This document shows positions 25,590 through 37,389 of a stretch of DNA of 64,000 bases, one piece after another. Positions within the stretch are counted from its first letter, which is position 1. The number at the start of each line of letters is the position of its first letter. Source of the DNA: Datnioides undecimradiatus (lineage: Eukaryota; Chordata; Actinopteri; Lobotiformes; Datnioididae); NCBI GenBank assembly GCA_008933995.1, contig WARS01000090.1:2241501-2305500 (forward strand), read 5' to 3'. The position numbers were made by a program, and so were the translations under genes. The notes beneath the pieces were generated by a model. It was not told the DNA's origin. It saw nothing but the letters and a program-made list of their open reading frames with translations, and searched no databases.

Positions 25590-27585
25590 CTAGCTGGTGT
25601 CCATCTGAAACTTGAACATAAAAAGACAAAATTACTAAATGATCAATTAATGTTCACTAAATGATCAAAATATGGGATAAAAATACTTTTATGCAAACAG
25701 AGTACATACTTTGGCATTGTACGCATCCAACTGGGCATCCAGCTCCTCGGCAGAAAGCTTTGGTCTGCTTCCTCCACCGCCTCGCCCCCGGCCTCTGAAA
25801 CCTCCACCACCTTGCCTCCGCTCACCTCTTTCGAACTTGGGCTGGCCAAGTCTGCTTCGGTCAAAGCCTCTGCTTTAACAAAAACACCCAAAAAAAGATC
25901 AGCCGACGTAGCTGAGAGCAGCACTTTTACACTACTAAGCAGGCGATCGCTGTGTTTAGTAATGCCACATTTGGCCCAGATAGCCAGTCAAACCAGGCAA
26001 GACTACAAATAACCCTGGGCATTACTGTTACCTTTACATGGCTTACCTTTGTGTAGATTGTCTGCTCTGTGTGTCATCCTCTGAGGTAACTTGCTGGATT
26101 TTCATGGGGCGGCCTGAAAATAAACAAATAAAGGTCAAGCGCGTCTAAAAGGTGCAACCGAAATGTGCGACTATTTGTGCTATTGCATAAGAACTGAACC
26201 CTCACCATCAAGTGGGACACCGTTATAGTGCTTCATGGCTTTGAGTGCATCCGCTTTACTTTCAAAGTGGACGTCCGCAGTTCCTTTACTGCGACCGGAC
26301 CGGTCATAGTGTACAGACGCTTTCTTTAGTGCCCCAAACTCGGCAAACAGCTCCTGGGGAGAAGAGCAAGAAACATCAGCATTGTACGACAACAACGGGT
26401 TAATGCCTCAAGCGGATTAACTGCATTCAGTGACTTACCTTGATGTCCGAGTCAGACACACCAAAGTCCAGATTGGAAACCAGCAACTTGCCGTCGTTTG
26501 AGGGACTTCTTTCTGCTCCCACACTCGGCCCTCTGTGTTCAACAGCGTGCTCCTCAAACATGTCGTGCTGCCATTTGTCTGGTAACTCTCTGGGCTGCGA
26601 GGAGAAACAACAAAGAATACCTACCATTATGGCTGCCATTCAAAAATGGGACAGTCTAATGACTGGATACACATTACTTGACCATAATTTCCAGCACAAA
26701 TGAGGGATGAACAAAGCCCTAATTGTATCAAACGTGCAGGATAAACAGGCGTGATTAAAAGTGATGATACCAGGGGGGAACTAAGAAGAGGAGCACGAGT
26801 CCATCCAAACAAAGGCCCGGTGGCTTTACTCCGATGACAAAAACAAAGACAACCTTCTGGTGGCATCAAAGTGGTGATAGCGGGTTTTCACTGGAGTAGC
26901 TTAAAAAATCAAGTCCTCTAAAAACTAAACAGGAGCTCCTGAAGCAGGATTCACATCTTTCAACCGGTTTCCTTTTAAAAACGCTGGACAATTTGCACAG
27001 AAGGACACGGCTCCTCCTCACCTGACACCACACATGGACAACTTCTCAATGAGCATCTTCAGACACAAAGAGGCCACCTTGAGCCAAAGTCCATCCAAGC
27101 GAGTCTCACATGGGTGGGAAACGTGTTTTTAGGACTTCATTAAACTATTGTTTCTATGTGTTGTTAAAGCGGAAGGGAACGTGGCCAACAGGCGGAGCAT
27201 GGCGGATCACTCTCGGGGTAATTCAACATTTCTAGCTTCTCAGCTGCTGCTAGCCACACTACGGAAGTCCGTTAGCATTTAATGCTAACCAGGACAAGTC
27301 AAGAACACACTGTGTAAAAGAAACACTTCGCCACGATACTTTCATTTCCTTTTATGCTCCATTTCAGCTGCTTCTCTTTCATACCCTGGTGTACGGTGCG
27401 GCTCTGTTGTTTCTCTCGCGGTTGAAGTTGTTCTGTCGACCGCGCGCCGGCCTCGACGACATACCGGCCCGACCTGAACTTCCACCCGGCCTGGACGATC
27501 GTTCTCCGCGGTCGCTGCCTCCTTTCTTATTCAGCTTGATAATGTCGTCCAGCGACATGTTCATCTTATCGGCCGTCGTCGCCAT
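25590..27585 (-). CDS. alyref: ALYREF (THOC4), TREX mRNA export adaptor
   Basis: Nuclear RNA-binding adaptor that couples splicing and capping to mRNA export through UAP56/DDX39B and NXF1. Coding exons in transcript order: 27585-27385, 26594-26439, 26353-26206, 26113-26047, 25869-25710, 25604-25590. Phases agree and give 248 aa (human 257). Seen: the N-terminal UAP56-binding motif ([12 protein letters not shown]), an Arg/Gly-rich arm, the RRM ([17 protein letters not shown] as RNP2 region, [20 protein letters not shown] as RNP1 region), a second RGG-rich segment, and the C-terminal UAP56-binding motif [20 protein letters not shown]. The last exon codes only MDTS and the stop. It is divergent from the SLC1A gene on its right. 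Confidence 0.97.
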
Positions 27586-27740
27586 TGAGCTCGTAGCTTA
27601 AACGTAGCACCAACAAAGAACTTTCAGGGTTGATACGCGGTTATTAAATCAGCTGCTCTCTCCGGTGGCGCGGCGTTGAAACCACCGGATATTACGTGGG
27701 TCACACACGTGACGATTACCCCCCCAAGTCCCGCCCACTT
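27586..27740 (-). promoter_or_regulatory. alyref: alyref promoter region
   Basis: CpG-bearing sequence upstream of the start codon with an E-box CACGTG at 27706-27711 and an SP1-like CCCGCCCAC at about 27731-27739. No TATA box is visible. The divergent SLC1A start codon is about 800 bp away. Confidence 0.4.
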
Positions 27741-28091
27741 TCCCTCCGAAAAACTTTATTGAAAAATTCGAAAAGGGGCAAACAGTCAAGACACATCTGC
27801 AAACAGCCGTGAACTTGTTTGCTGAGACAGAGGGAAACAACTTGATGTACTCAGAGAAATAAATAACTAACATTGCAAATTAATAAACAGTTTTAATATA
27901 ACTGTAAACCTGCAAAAATAATTTTAGCAACATGAAAACAAACACAATTTAAAAAAAGACTGTAAGCTGTGAAAACATTGAATTTACTCGTACTGCAGTT
28001 TAGTCAAATACACATACTGGCACTGATTACTATCAGATGAAGTAGAGAGTTGAATAAAACGTTTAATAATTTTAGCTCGTACAGTACTTGA

Positions 28092-28147
28092 GTAGATAGA
28101 TAGATAGATAGATGGATAGATGGATAGATAGATAGATGGATAGATAG
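28092..28147. repeat. (GATA/GATG)n microsatellite
   Basis: About 14 tetranucleotide units, mostly TAGA with interspersed TGGA, between alyref and the SLC1A gene. Confidence 0.95.
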
Positions 28148-28190
28148 GGTTCTAATAACACACGCTGTTTACCTTCGTGGGTCACGTGAC

Positions 28191-28200
28191 TGCATCAAAT
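28191..28200 (+). promoter_or_regulatory. Palindromic E-box GTCACGTGAC upstream of the SLC1A gene
   Basis: A perfect 10-bp palindrome that equals the CLEAR-element consensus bound by TFEB/MITF-type bHLH-Zip factors and also by USF. It lies 187 bp upstream of the SLC1A start codon. The motif match is seen; the role is inferred. Confidence 0.45.
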
Positions 28201-28386
28201 TTGTTAGATTTCCATCGTTCAAAATCATTTTTTTGAATCAAAACACCAAAAGTGCCGTGCAGAGACCAGCGGATCCTTCTGAGCTCTCTCCAACCAATAT
28301 TAACTTAGTTAAGTATCGTGACATCGCCGTCAGTATCAGCTGGTGGCTTCAGTTTGGGGACTTTTACTTAAGTAGACAGCAGGAAA

Positions 28387-31300
28387 ATGGAGATTACAGA
28401 TGAGAATAACACTTCGGACGGCGGAGGCAGCTGTGGCAGAATGAAAAGATGCTGGAATTACATTTTGCGCAATAAGTTTCTGGCTTCAAGTCTGACAGCT
28501 GTTGGCCTGGGTAAGTGATAACACAGGCAGGTTAACGTTACAGACAACCAGCTTTAATCTTGCCAGTTGAACCGCAACACTGGTTTTAACGGTAGTTTCA
28601 CCAAATAGAAACCTGTTGTGTGCAATGGTGGGGAAACGTTGACCCGCAGACTGTGACTGTTAATGAACAGAAGATGATAAGTGACTGAAATCTGAGTAAG
28701 TTTCAAACAAAATAAATTAAAACACTATTAAAACACATCTGAATTTAAAAAAACCCCACTGAGATAAGTCAAACTGCTTTTATTTAGAAAGCTAAAGCAA
28801 TATGCTAACTGCAATTTTCCACACACAATAACACAATAAACTGTTAGTGACTCTAATTTAGGTTTTAATTTTTTTTAAAGAGTATCGTATCGTCTGTCAC
28901 AATAACATTAACATGCCTATATCTCTCTTGTGTGAGAATCAAATGGAAAAATGCCTCACTCTGTTGCCTTGGCAACCAGAGCATCCCCTCATTCTGCTTC
29001 AGGGATTTAAATATGGCGCCGGCGGTGCTGCGGCAAATTCTGTGACCCTCCGATTTTGTGCCCCGACGATTAAACTATAAAGTACATAATAACGTAAGGA
29101 AACTTTATTTAATAACCACTGTCAAAAATGGTGTTTGCAATCATTCTTCTTATCTGCAAGCCAAACAGCGCCACCCAGTGGACAGTTTAAATAATTACAG
29201 TTGCATAATAATTACTAATAAATGGGCGCGCCTGTCAGACCATGCAGGGGTAGATGGTGCATGTGGCTACGACATGAAGTCTTGTACACCATGGATTAAA
29301 GCAAGTATGTGCAGGAAAAGGTATTTCTCTGTTGCCATCGAATGGCAGTATCAATAATAACACAGAGTGTGTTTTAAAATGGAAAGTATTGTCTGAAATG
29401 TATTTTCAGCGTGTACACATAAACAATACAGAAAAGTCTGCAAGTGGTCAGTAAACATAGCAACTAAAATGGCCAATGTCAAAGCAGAAAACACTCCCGG
29501 TGAAAGAGTCTTTGCGCTGTGTTGTGTTGCTTGGTCTCTTAAAATTACCACCTTAGTGCTAATTCTTCTACAACCTCTTTGTTATTGTCCCACAGGTGTT
29601 GCCACGGGCTTGATTCTCAAGATCTATGTCCCTATGTCTGAAGTCGAACAACGGTACATTGGCTTCCCGGGAGAAGTACTCATGCGGATGCTCCAGGCGG
29701 TGACTGCTCCTCTCATTATTACAAGTGTGATAACAGGTGAGCCACATGGGTAACTCTCACACTGTTAACTGTTACATTAGGCTGTAAATGTTACAGGTTT
29801 TACTTCATTAAGCTGCATCCTTTAGGCGAGTCCACGTAACTTTTGCAGGCTAAATGCTTAAATGTGGCACGGCACAGACGAGTCTCTTTAAATAACACAC
29901 CTAAACTCATTTGTTAGTCCTGAGACATAACTGTGAACTACCTAAAACACATTACGTGGCCCTCATATATAACATCACTGACCCTCCAGCATTTCTTTTG
30001 ACAGTTATGCTTATGTTGTTGGGGTTTTTTTAAAAATAGGTGTGTCTGGTATGAGTGCTGAAACGTCCAAAAGGATTTCAGGACGTGCGGCTGCATACTT
30101 TGTCGTCACCACTATTCTGTCTGTGACCACAGGTGAGAGAAATATCGTACACCAGTTTTATTTGGAAACAATATCTTTTTTTATAATGAAGAATTATGAT
30201 CTAAAGCATTTTACCATTGAAGGGAATTAGAATAATGAAAGCTGACACCTCTAATATTAGCATGCGCGTCCACGAGTTTGTATGATGATTTAAACAAATG
30301 ACAGCACTTTGTACTCCTTAGCTGACAGGAAGCGCAAGTGTCAGCAACAGGAGAACGGCTAGTTCAGGCATGGCCGTAGGCACCACATAGAGAGGCCAGC
30401 AGAGAGAGATGCACAGAGCTACAGCAACAAAACAAAAATGACCTGAATTTGCTCCGACATGTTCAACCCTGGCATATGTGTTGTAGGGTTAATATTGGTG
30501 CTGCTGATAAAGCCGGGAGTTGCTTACACCGTTAAAAGAATCGACGTGGAAGAGGAGGAGTCTTTCTCCACTGTGGACGCCTTGTTGGATCTAATAAGGT
30601 GAGAGCGAAGCGTGTAGTTAACGCGGTTCCTCCCTCAGCAGCTGCTGAAACAGCAAAGTAGCGAATCCAGAGCCGTTAAATCCCCTGATGAATATATCAG
30701 TTCATTCAGGTTTTCCTCATGTTCTCATGCAGAAATGGTTCTGTGTGAAAAAGGCTGCGTTTCCCGTGCAGTGTGCAAACATTTACGAGCTCTCTGTGTC
30801 CGTTACCTTTGTATATAATTCCTCATAGGAACATGGTGCCAAAAAATCTGATTCAAGCCTGCTTCAGACAGGTATGTTCACAGGGACATGCCGCAGTACA
30901 TGCCACTCATTTCTCCTCTTCCCATGCACTACTTATGATGTAAACGGGGTTCTTTCCATTGCAGTACAAGACTGAGAGAGTGGAGTTTGAAATCGAAGAT
31001 GAGCTCAATTCTAGCTTGGAAGCGGTAAATATCTTTGAAGAGTTTCACAGTTTACTTCAGCGGTGATAATCTTAACGTAAGGAGTTTCGGGTCTTTGCTG
31101 CAGAATGCGACAGAAGTGCGGCTGATCGGGCATTACGTTGACGGAGCCAACACGCTGGGCCTGATTATCTGGTCCTTTATTTTCGGCCTGATCCTCAACA
31201 GAATGGGAGAAAAGGGAGAAGTCCTTGTGGAGTTCCTCACTGTCCTCAACGAGGCCACCAGATACATGTTCAAACTGATCCTGTGGTGAGTGCAAACAGA

Positions 31301-33675
31301 AGATGTCAGCTTTTCTCCACTGCTCCAAATGTTACTTGTGGTCACAGATGATTTATACTTCCATTTTCTGCAATAAGCAAAACGCCCCTGGTTTCTTTTG
31401 GAGTAATTGATTCATAAATTGGAAAACTGTCTTTAGTTTGTACTGATATGAGTTCCTTCTTTTCATTTCTTGGATATCTTTGCAGCTACCTGCCATTTGG
31501 AGTGCTGTCCCTGATTGCGAGCCACGTCGTCGAGGTTCACGACTGGGAAACTACCTTCAAACTCGGATGGTTCATGTTGGTGGTTCTTACTGGGTATACT
31601 CACCTTCACCTCCACTTTCAGAAACTACCTTCTGATGCATTAAATAATATATGAAACAGAACAGCAGATCGGAAACTGGCTCAGAGATGTTAGTTACATT
31701 AGCTACAGTCAGCTATAATTTGATTTAAACAGTATCAATCACGCGTTTGTGTTTCAGGCTCATTATCCACGGAACAATCGTTCTACCATTGATCTACTTC
31801 CTGTGTGTGAGACAAAGCCCCAAAGCCGTTATCAAGGGGGTTTCTCCTGCTTTACTCACTGCTCTGGTCATCTCCTCCAGGTAAGATAACGGAACAGGCC
31901 GCACCTCAGCAGAGAGTTTCTAGCTTGTTCACACGAAAAGCGCACTAACAGACGGATGCCGCGTGTCCCCAAGCTCCGCCACGCTGCCGCTCACTTTCCA
32001 GTGCTGCGAAGAGCGACTCAAGATCGACAAAAGAATCACTCGCTTCATGCTGCCCATCGGGACCAACATCAACATGAACGGGACTGCCCTTTATGAAGTG
32101 GTGGCAGCAGTTTTCATTGCCCAGCTCAACCACATCAGTCTGGACCTGAGCCAGTTAATCACCGTTTTGTAAGTTCAGGAAATCAAAGAACTGAAGTATT
32201 AATGTTTCTCAGATGTATCTAATGCTGCAACCACCGGACGGTTTCACATTGCTGTCTTGAAAAGCCCCCTGAGCAGCCCACTGTCTGTGTTCGATCTGCA
32301 GCGTGACATCAGCAGTGGCCAGCATAGGAGCGGCAGGGATCCCAGCTACAGGAGCAGTGACCACGCTCTTTGTTCTGACTGCGGTCGGTTTACCTGCAAG
32401 GGAAGCCACCATCCTAGTGGTGATTGAGTGGCTCCTGTATGTTGAATTTAACATCTTTTGCGCCATCCATTGAAACTGTGCACCGTGAGTCACTGTAGTG
32501 TGACCTAGCATTCAAATATGATAGCCACCAGCTGATATGTTGGATTTAATACGCCAATTCTATATGTTTTGTTTAGTTTACATATAGTGTGTATGTAGCT
32601 GTCTGACAGTTTGCACACCTAACTCATCTTATCTGCTCATTCAGTGTGGCGTTGTTAGCATAATGTCCTGTAATGTGAGGTATACTGAGGTAAACCGAGG
32701 TTCTCTTTGAGTATTTAGAAGAGAATATTTACTCCACTGCGTCTATTTCACTGCTTTAATTACTTTTCAAATGAATATTTCCCATGAATGTGATGCTTTG
32801 TTAACTATACGCTCACCCAAAAGTCGGATTAATCCAGTTGAAACAATCAATACAGAATGGATTCAGCCCATTTTTCATGTCAATGTGCCAAACTTTTCAT
32901 CATTTCAGCTACTCAAATGTGACAATTTGCCGCCTTTTTCCTTGCTGTTGTTTTGATAATTTTATTTAATTTCAGTTTTATAAGCGATATGAAGGTGACA
33001 CACTTGGCTCTAGATTATTGTGATGGATTTTTCCACTTTTTACTATTAGTTATAGCTATTTGCTTTTTCGTAGGACTTTTATTTGTGCTGGAGGGTTTTT
33101 ACAATCCTTCAGTATCATCTTATTTTTCCATCTGTTAGGATGTACTTTAAATTATATTTCTATTGTGCCCCTATTGGCTGGGAAAAGACAAGATTTCTCA
33201 AGCGTGAAGAGTTAAAACGGGGAAACCAAATCAGTGTAACGAAGCATGTATCCTCTGCTTTCACGCTCTGCTGTTTGTGCCTTTCAGAGACCGCTGCAAC
33301 ACTGTCATCAATGTCATGGGAGACTGCATTGGCGTGGCACTCGTTCACCAATTGTCAAAAAAAGACCTGGAAGAAATGGATGCACAAGGACAGGAAGACA
33401 AAAGGTGCAAATCATTATTCTCAAGAAGAATAGAGAATATTAATAACAGACTGGAGCAGCAGAAATCTGCTCCCTAAGAAAATATCACATACGTTGCCTG
33501 TTGCCTTTTTCCACTTTGTCTCACACCATGGATGACCCTGTTGTCGTTTCACCCGGACGACAGCGACGCTGAGGTCCACGCTCCGGACGAGATCCAGGTC
33601 CATGTCAGCAGCCAGGACTCTGACCACAACATCTTCTACACACCGCCACAGTCACGCCAAGACACTGATACATAG
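28387..33675 (+). CDS. SLC1A-family sodium-coupled amino-acid transporter (EAAT/ASCT relative)
   Basis: Plasma-membrane transporter of the glutamate/neutral amino-acid carrier family. Coding exons: 28387-28510, 29596-29736, 30040-30132, 30487-30598, 30829-30871, 30965-31024, 31104-31285, 31486-31593, 31758-31880, 31974-32168, 32302-32436, 33288-33404, 33564-33675. Phases agree and give 514 aa. Seen: an N-terminal helix, two N-glycosylation sequons in the TM3-TM4 loop (NSS, NAT), the serine-rich HP1 motif SSSSATLP (residues 327-334), the TM7 motif NMNGTALYE (residues 362-370), HP2 [11 protein letters not shown], and TM8 [12 protein letters not shown] from residue 440. Odd: the usual NMDGT Asp is Asn364, and the TM8 Arg that marks acidic substrates is Asn443. 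Fish carry extra SLC1A members (slc1a8, slc1a9), which could be the identity; I cannot assign one. An alternative end reads through the exon 12 donor to a stop at 33475-33477. Confidence 0.92.
29168..29181 (-). promoter_or_regulatory. CTCF-like motif in SLC1A intron 1
   Basis: On the - strand CCACTGGGTGGCGC differs from the CTCF core consensus at one position. Apart from this, the 1085-bp intron holds nothing recognisable. Confidence 0.3.
32870..33060 (+). repeat. Fragment of a teleost dispersed repeat in the last long SLC1A intron
   Basis: Blocks such as agctactcaaatgtgacaat, then gatatgaaggtgacac, then ttggctctagattattgtga, follow the order of the same repeat family as the copy near 21.9 kb, but with a different part preserved. 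It makes up part of the 850-bp intron between exons 11 and 12, which otherwise shows nothing recognisable. Confidence 0.45.
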
Positions 33676-33780
33676 GGGCACGCCCAGGATGAGGATGAGT
33701 GAAGCAAGGACTAAGGTCCTGAGGTCCTGCACTGCCCAACAGGACATCACTTAGTCCAAGACAGCAAGCATATTGCTATA

Positions 33781-33786
33781 AATAAA
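33781..33786 (+). terminator. Polyadenylation hexamer of the SLC1A gene
   Basis: AATAAA 105 nt after the TAG stop. Further AATAAA hexamers at about 34429 and 34575 could give longer 3' UTRs. Confidence 0.5.
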
Positions 33787-34800
33787 TGGAAACAGCCAGG
33801 ATGGATGGTTTGAGACTTCTCAAGTGCCAAAAATATATTTTATTTGTCATCTTTTGTAATGATCGCACTTATTTTGCATTACATCCATTTCATTTTGTAT
33901 TAATGAAGTTGCCGATGATAAATGAACAGTATAGCGACGGATGTTGCTAAGTTAACCTGAGCGGAAGAAAATATTGTCTTTTAATATTTTAGATTATCCT
34001 GTCATGATGTGAGGGAAATGTCAAAGTATATCTATTCTTTTCATACAGCAGTGCTACGGGCTGCCTCCATTATTTGGGAGCTACAGGACCCCCTGTTAAA
34101 GTCTGGCCCCTCCTTCATTTCCTGTCTTTTCTCTGCTGTCTACATGTATAATAATGGCTATATGACCCCACAGGTGCTATAAATAATTCTATTGTTGGAT
34201 TAAATCTGGCACCTCTGACCTGCTCCAGGGATTTTTCACTGGTATGATGCATTGTTCACGGATGAGGATAAGCGCCCACATATTTCTGTGGGCTGCAGGA
34301 CAATGATGAGTTAAAGGAAACTAAGTTGCTAATGAGACAGCTGGATCAAGGGCACAGGTTTGCATATGGATGGTGGGGGAACATCTTAGCAATATTTTGG
34401 GGCGTTGAAACTGTCCCTATCAAATTTTAAATAAACTCACTCCTGTCATTTTAGCAGTAATTGATGGTCTCTCATAAAGGTGGAGACCAAAACCTATGCC
34501 CTTGAGTTTACCAGTGTATTTGGAAGTCTTTAGTATTGCAAAGAGTATAAGATAATGGTGCTATGAAATAGTGGAAATAAAAGTGGACATGGCGTAGTCT
34601 GTATACAACTGACCAATACAGTTGTCTTGTATGAAAATATAGGCAAACATTTAGTTATTTTTTATATTTTATAATTTTTTTCATAAAGAAAAACTTCCAA
34701 TTATTTGGCCCGTGGCATTTTTATTTATATTTACATATTTACTTATATTACTATTGATATTTTTGTGCGGTTTTAGTCCATAAAAGGCAAAGATCTGAAG
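33787..34800. other. Intergenic stretch or long SLC1A 3' UTR
   Basis: AT-rich, no coding exon recognised. It may be partly transcribed if the later AATAAA hexamers are used. Confidence 0.4.
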
Positions 34801-35180
34801 TGGACTGTAGGGGGCAGCGTTCCCCAGTTCCCAGCATGCAACCGGAATTTCAGTCGTAGAAGAAGAAGAAGAGCGACCTCTCACCCGGGATACTGAAATG
34901 TTAGCTGCATGTTGTTGACATTAAACAAAAGGCCCATAACATGATTTCTAGCCCTCGAGGAAACATAGTAACTTAACTCTTGTTGGATATATAACTGAGG
35001 CGTCAGACGCTGCCTTGTAAGTTTCTAAAGTCTAATGCTTTGTAAGTTGTGAGCTAGCTAGCAGCTAGCTAAACACTAGCTATCTGTATCTGTCAACGTT
35101 AGCTCGCGTTACCTTTAGCTGCATTGCATCGTACTGGGGTGGGTTGTTGAGTCTTTTCTGCTCTCTGTCAGACACGGAGG
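34801..35180 (+). promoter_or_regulatory. anapc11: Promoter, non-coding exon and 5' UTR intron of anapc11
   Basis: Contains a GA-rich AGAAGAAGAAG run (about 34858-34872), a CTCF-core-like AGGGGGCAGCG (34809-34819), and a consensus donor CTT|gtaagt at 35018. The acceptor CAG at about 35169-35171 lies 9 nt before the start codon. The short intron between them is rich in GCTAGC and GTTAGC. The 5' UTR is probably spliced. Confidence 0.45.
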
Positions 35181-36148
35181 ATGAAGGTGAAGATCCGGCA
35201 GTGGAACGGGGTGGCCTCGTGGCTGTGGGTAGCCAATGATGAAAACTGTGGGATCTGCAGGATGCCCTTCAACGGCTGCTGTCCAGACTGTGAGTGGGCG
35301 AACGAGCTAGCGTTAGCTTTGTGGCAGATACAACTGCGCAGAGCCTCGGTTAGATGCTTCACCACTTTTTCAGTACAATCACTGACGCAGCAAGGCGATT
35401 ATAGGCATTTCAGAAAACACAGGCTCCTAAAAGTTTAAGATAAATAAAAATATAACATTATTAGTGTCATAAAACAACACACATTGTTTGCACATGGGAT
35501 TTGTGCAAACAGATTAGAATTAAACAAGTACTTTTGCAGCAGTGTCCTTTCTGCAGTACTCTTAATCTTAGGTTCGTAGATTCATTTTGCACTTGACAAC
35601 ACTGCATTGCATTGTGCCTGATGACTGAATTTTAATCAATGACATCTATTTGACTTTTGCACGATTCACAGGAAAACTGAGCCAAGACAGTTTAAAGGCG
35701 ATGCGACTCCTGCAGCTAGTCTGTAGTTGTCATTCGTTTGTAGAGGCACACGTGGGTCATGTTTTGTTTTTTTTTTTAGATATAATACATTTGCATCAAG
35801 TAACAGTTGGTTGGAAAAGTACTCGGTAATTATAAATGAGAACATGTAATGAAGCAGCAGTAATAGCTGATGCAGATTACAACACGCTCCTGAAAACTAT
35901 GTATAATTTATGTTTTCATATAAAAGATATGGCTTATGATTCTTCTCTCAGAGTCTCAGTAAGGAACAGATATTGAGCTGTGATATTAAACTTATTTTGC
36001 AGGTAAAGTGCCTGGGGATGACTGCCCGCTGGTCTGGGGTCAGTGCTCCCACTGTTTCCACATGCACTGCATCTTGAAATGGCTGAACTCGCAGCAGGTC
36101 CAGCAGCAGTGTCCTATGTGCAGACAAGAGTGGAAGTTCAAAGAATGA
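35181..36148 (+). CDS. anapc11: Anaphase-promoting complex subunit 11 (RING-H2)
   Basis: Catalytic RING subunit of the APC/C ubiquitin ligase. It recruits E2 enzymes to ubiquitinate cyclins and securin in mitosis. Two coding exons, 35181-35289 and 36003-36148, split within the codon for the Cys of PDC|K, encode 84 aa, the same as human. The zinc-binding pattern is complete: CGIC near the start, the CCPDC cluster, CSHCFHMHC and CPMC. The ends [16 protein letters not shown] and CRQEWKFKE are close to the human protein. No truncation. In human, ANAPC11 is the divergent neighbour of ALYREF; here the SLC1A gene lies between them. Confidence 0.98.
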
Positions 36149-36290
36149 CCTTGGGGAGGCGGCGTCGCCTGCAGAGACTCACACAGGGCCCGTTCCTGGA
36201 TTTCATTTTTATATCAGCTGTAAATAACTGTGTTTTTGTACCTGTTCGTCTGATCTGAAACGTTCTGTTGACAGATTTAATATGTGATTA

Positions 36291-36296
36291 AATAAA
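36291..36296 (+). terminator. anapc11: Polyadenylation hexamer of anapc11
   Basis: AATAAA 143 nt after the TGA stop, followed by an A-rich run. Confidence 0.65.
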
Positions 36297-37389
36297 AAAA
36301 CAAATCTTACATTACATGCACTGTACGCCTCTTGCTTTGCCTGCTTCATATGATTGTAATGTTGTTTCATCAGTATGGTTGATCGCCCCAGAACTCTCCG
36401 TGGCAGCGGTTTTGAAGCAAATGACCTGAATTTCAATGTGCAGCTGACTGAGTCTGACATTAATCCCTCTTGATGAGATTAACCAGGTTGTTTTGTGTTT
36501 CCAGTAAAGGGCCTCAAGAGGCACTTAATTAGTTTAATAATTATATCAGAGTTTTCCCCTGAAATGGAAATGAGCTCCATTCGGACTAACTTTTTGTATT
36601 GTTAAAGCTACAGTGCTATAGGGACAAAAAGAATAACGTATAATGTCATATTTTAGCTGAACAAGTTCACGCAATGCTGATTAAGCCTATCACAGATAAA
36701 TCTGTCTATTTTACAGTCTACAGACTTTTTAAAATCTGGTTTCTGGTTTGATATTCCTGCAGTAGCACCCTGGTACAGATAAATCTTACGTTATCCAGTT
36801 CCTCAGCATAGCAGGGGGAGTAACTGTAGTCACTGAGGAAGCTACAACAGCTAAGCATGGTGCACTCTTCCTTCAAAGCAGCAGTGGTTGGTGTTTTAGC
36901 CATGTATGGGCAAATGTAAAACATGGCATTGACATATTATAAACCATATCGAGAGGCTACACCAGCGAGCATCTGTCTGCTTAGTTTCCCTTCCAGCAGA
37001 CAGGCAAGAAGCAACATTAATGTTAATGTTTCTTATCTCTTGTTTTGGTGAGAAAACTGTATTTTTAGCAGATAAATGCTCCACTCTGTCTTTGCCAGTG
37101 ATACCCGAGGTTTGTTGCATGGTAGCACACCATCAGACTCTTTTTGTGGGTTCTACATCATGACGTACCCATTTGGGTACCTAATTTTGGGTACAACATA
37201 GCTTGGTTTTGATAATATTATGACTTTATGATTTCTGATTACTGTGATGGTGTGGACAAAGTGCAGAGAATATCTTGCGATGTAAATGTGAGAAGAGATT
37301 TCACGTGTGCTCTTGCGTGCACCTTGCTAAGAAGGTGCAGTTGTTTCAGAATCCTGCAGGTCTGGGGCTGAAAGTATTTTGTTATAAAC
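36297..37389. other. Intergenic stretch between convergent anapc11 and ppp1r27
   Basis: AT-rich sequence without recognisable exons, RNA genes or mobile-element ends. Confidence 0.5.
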
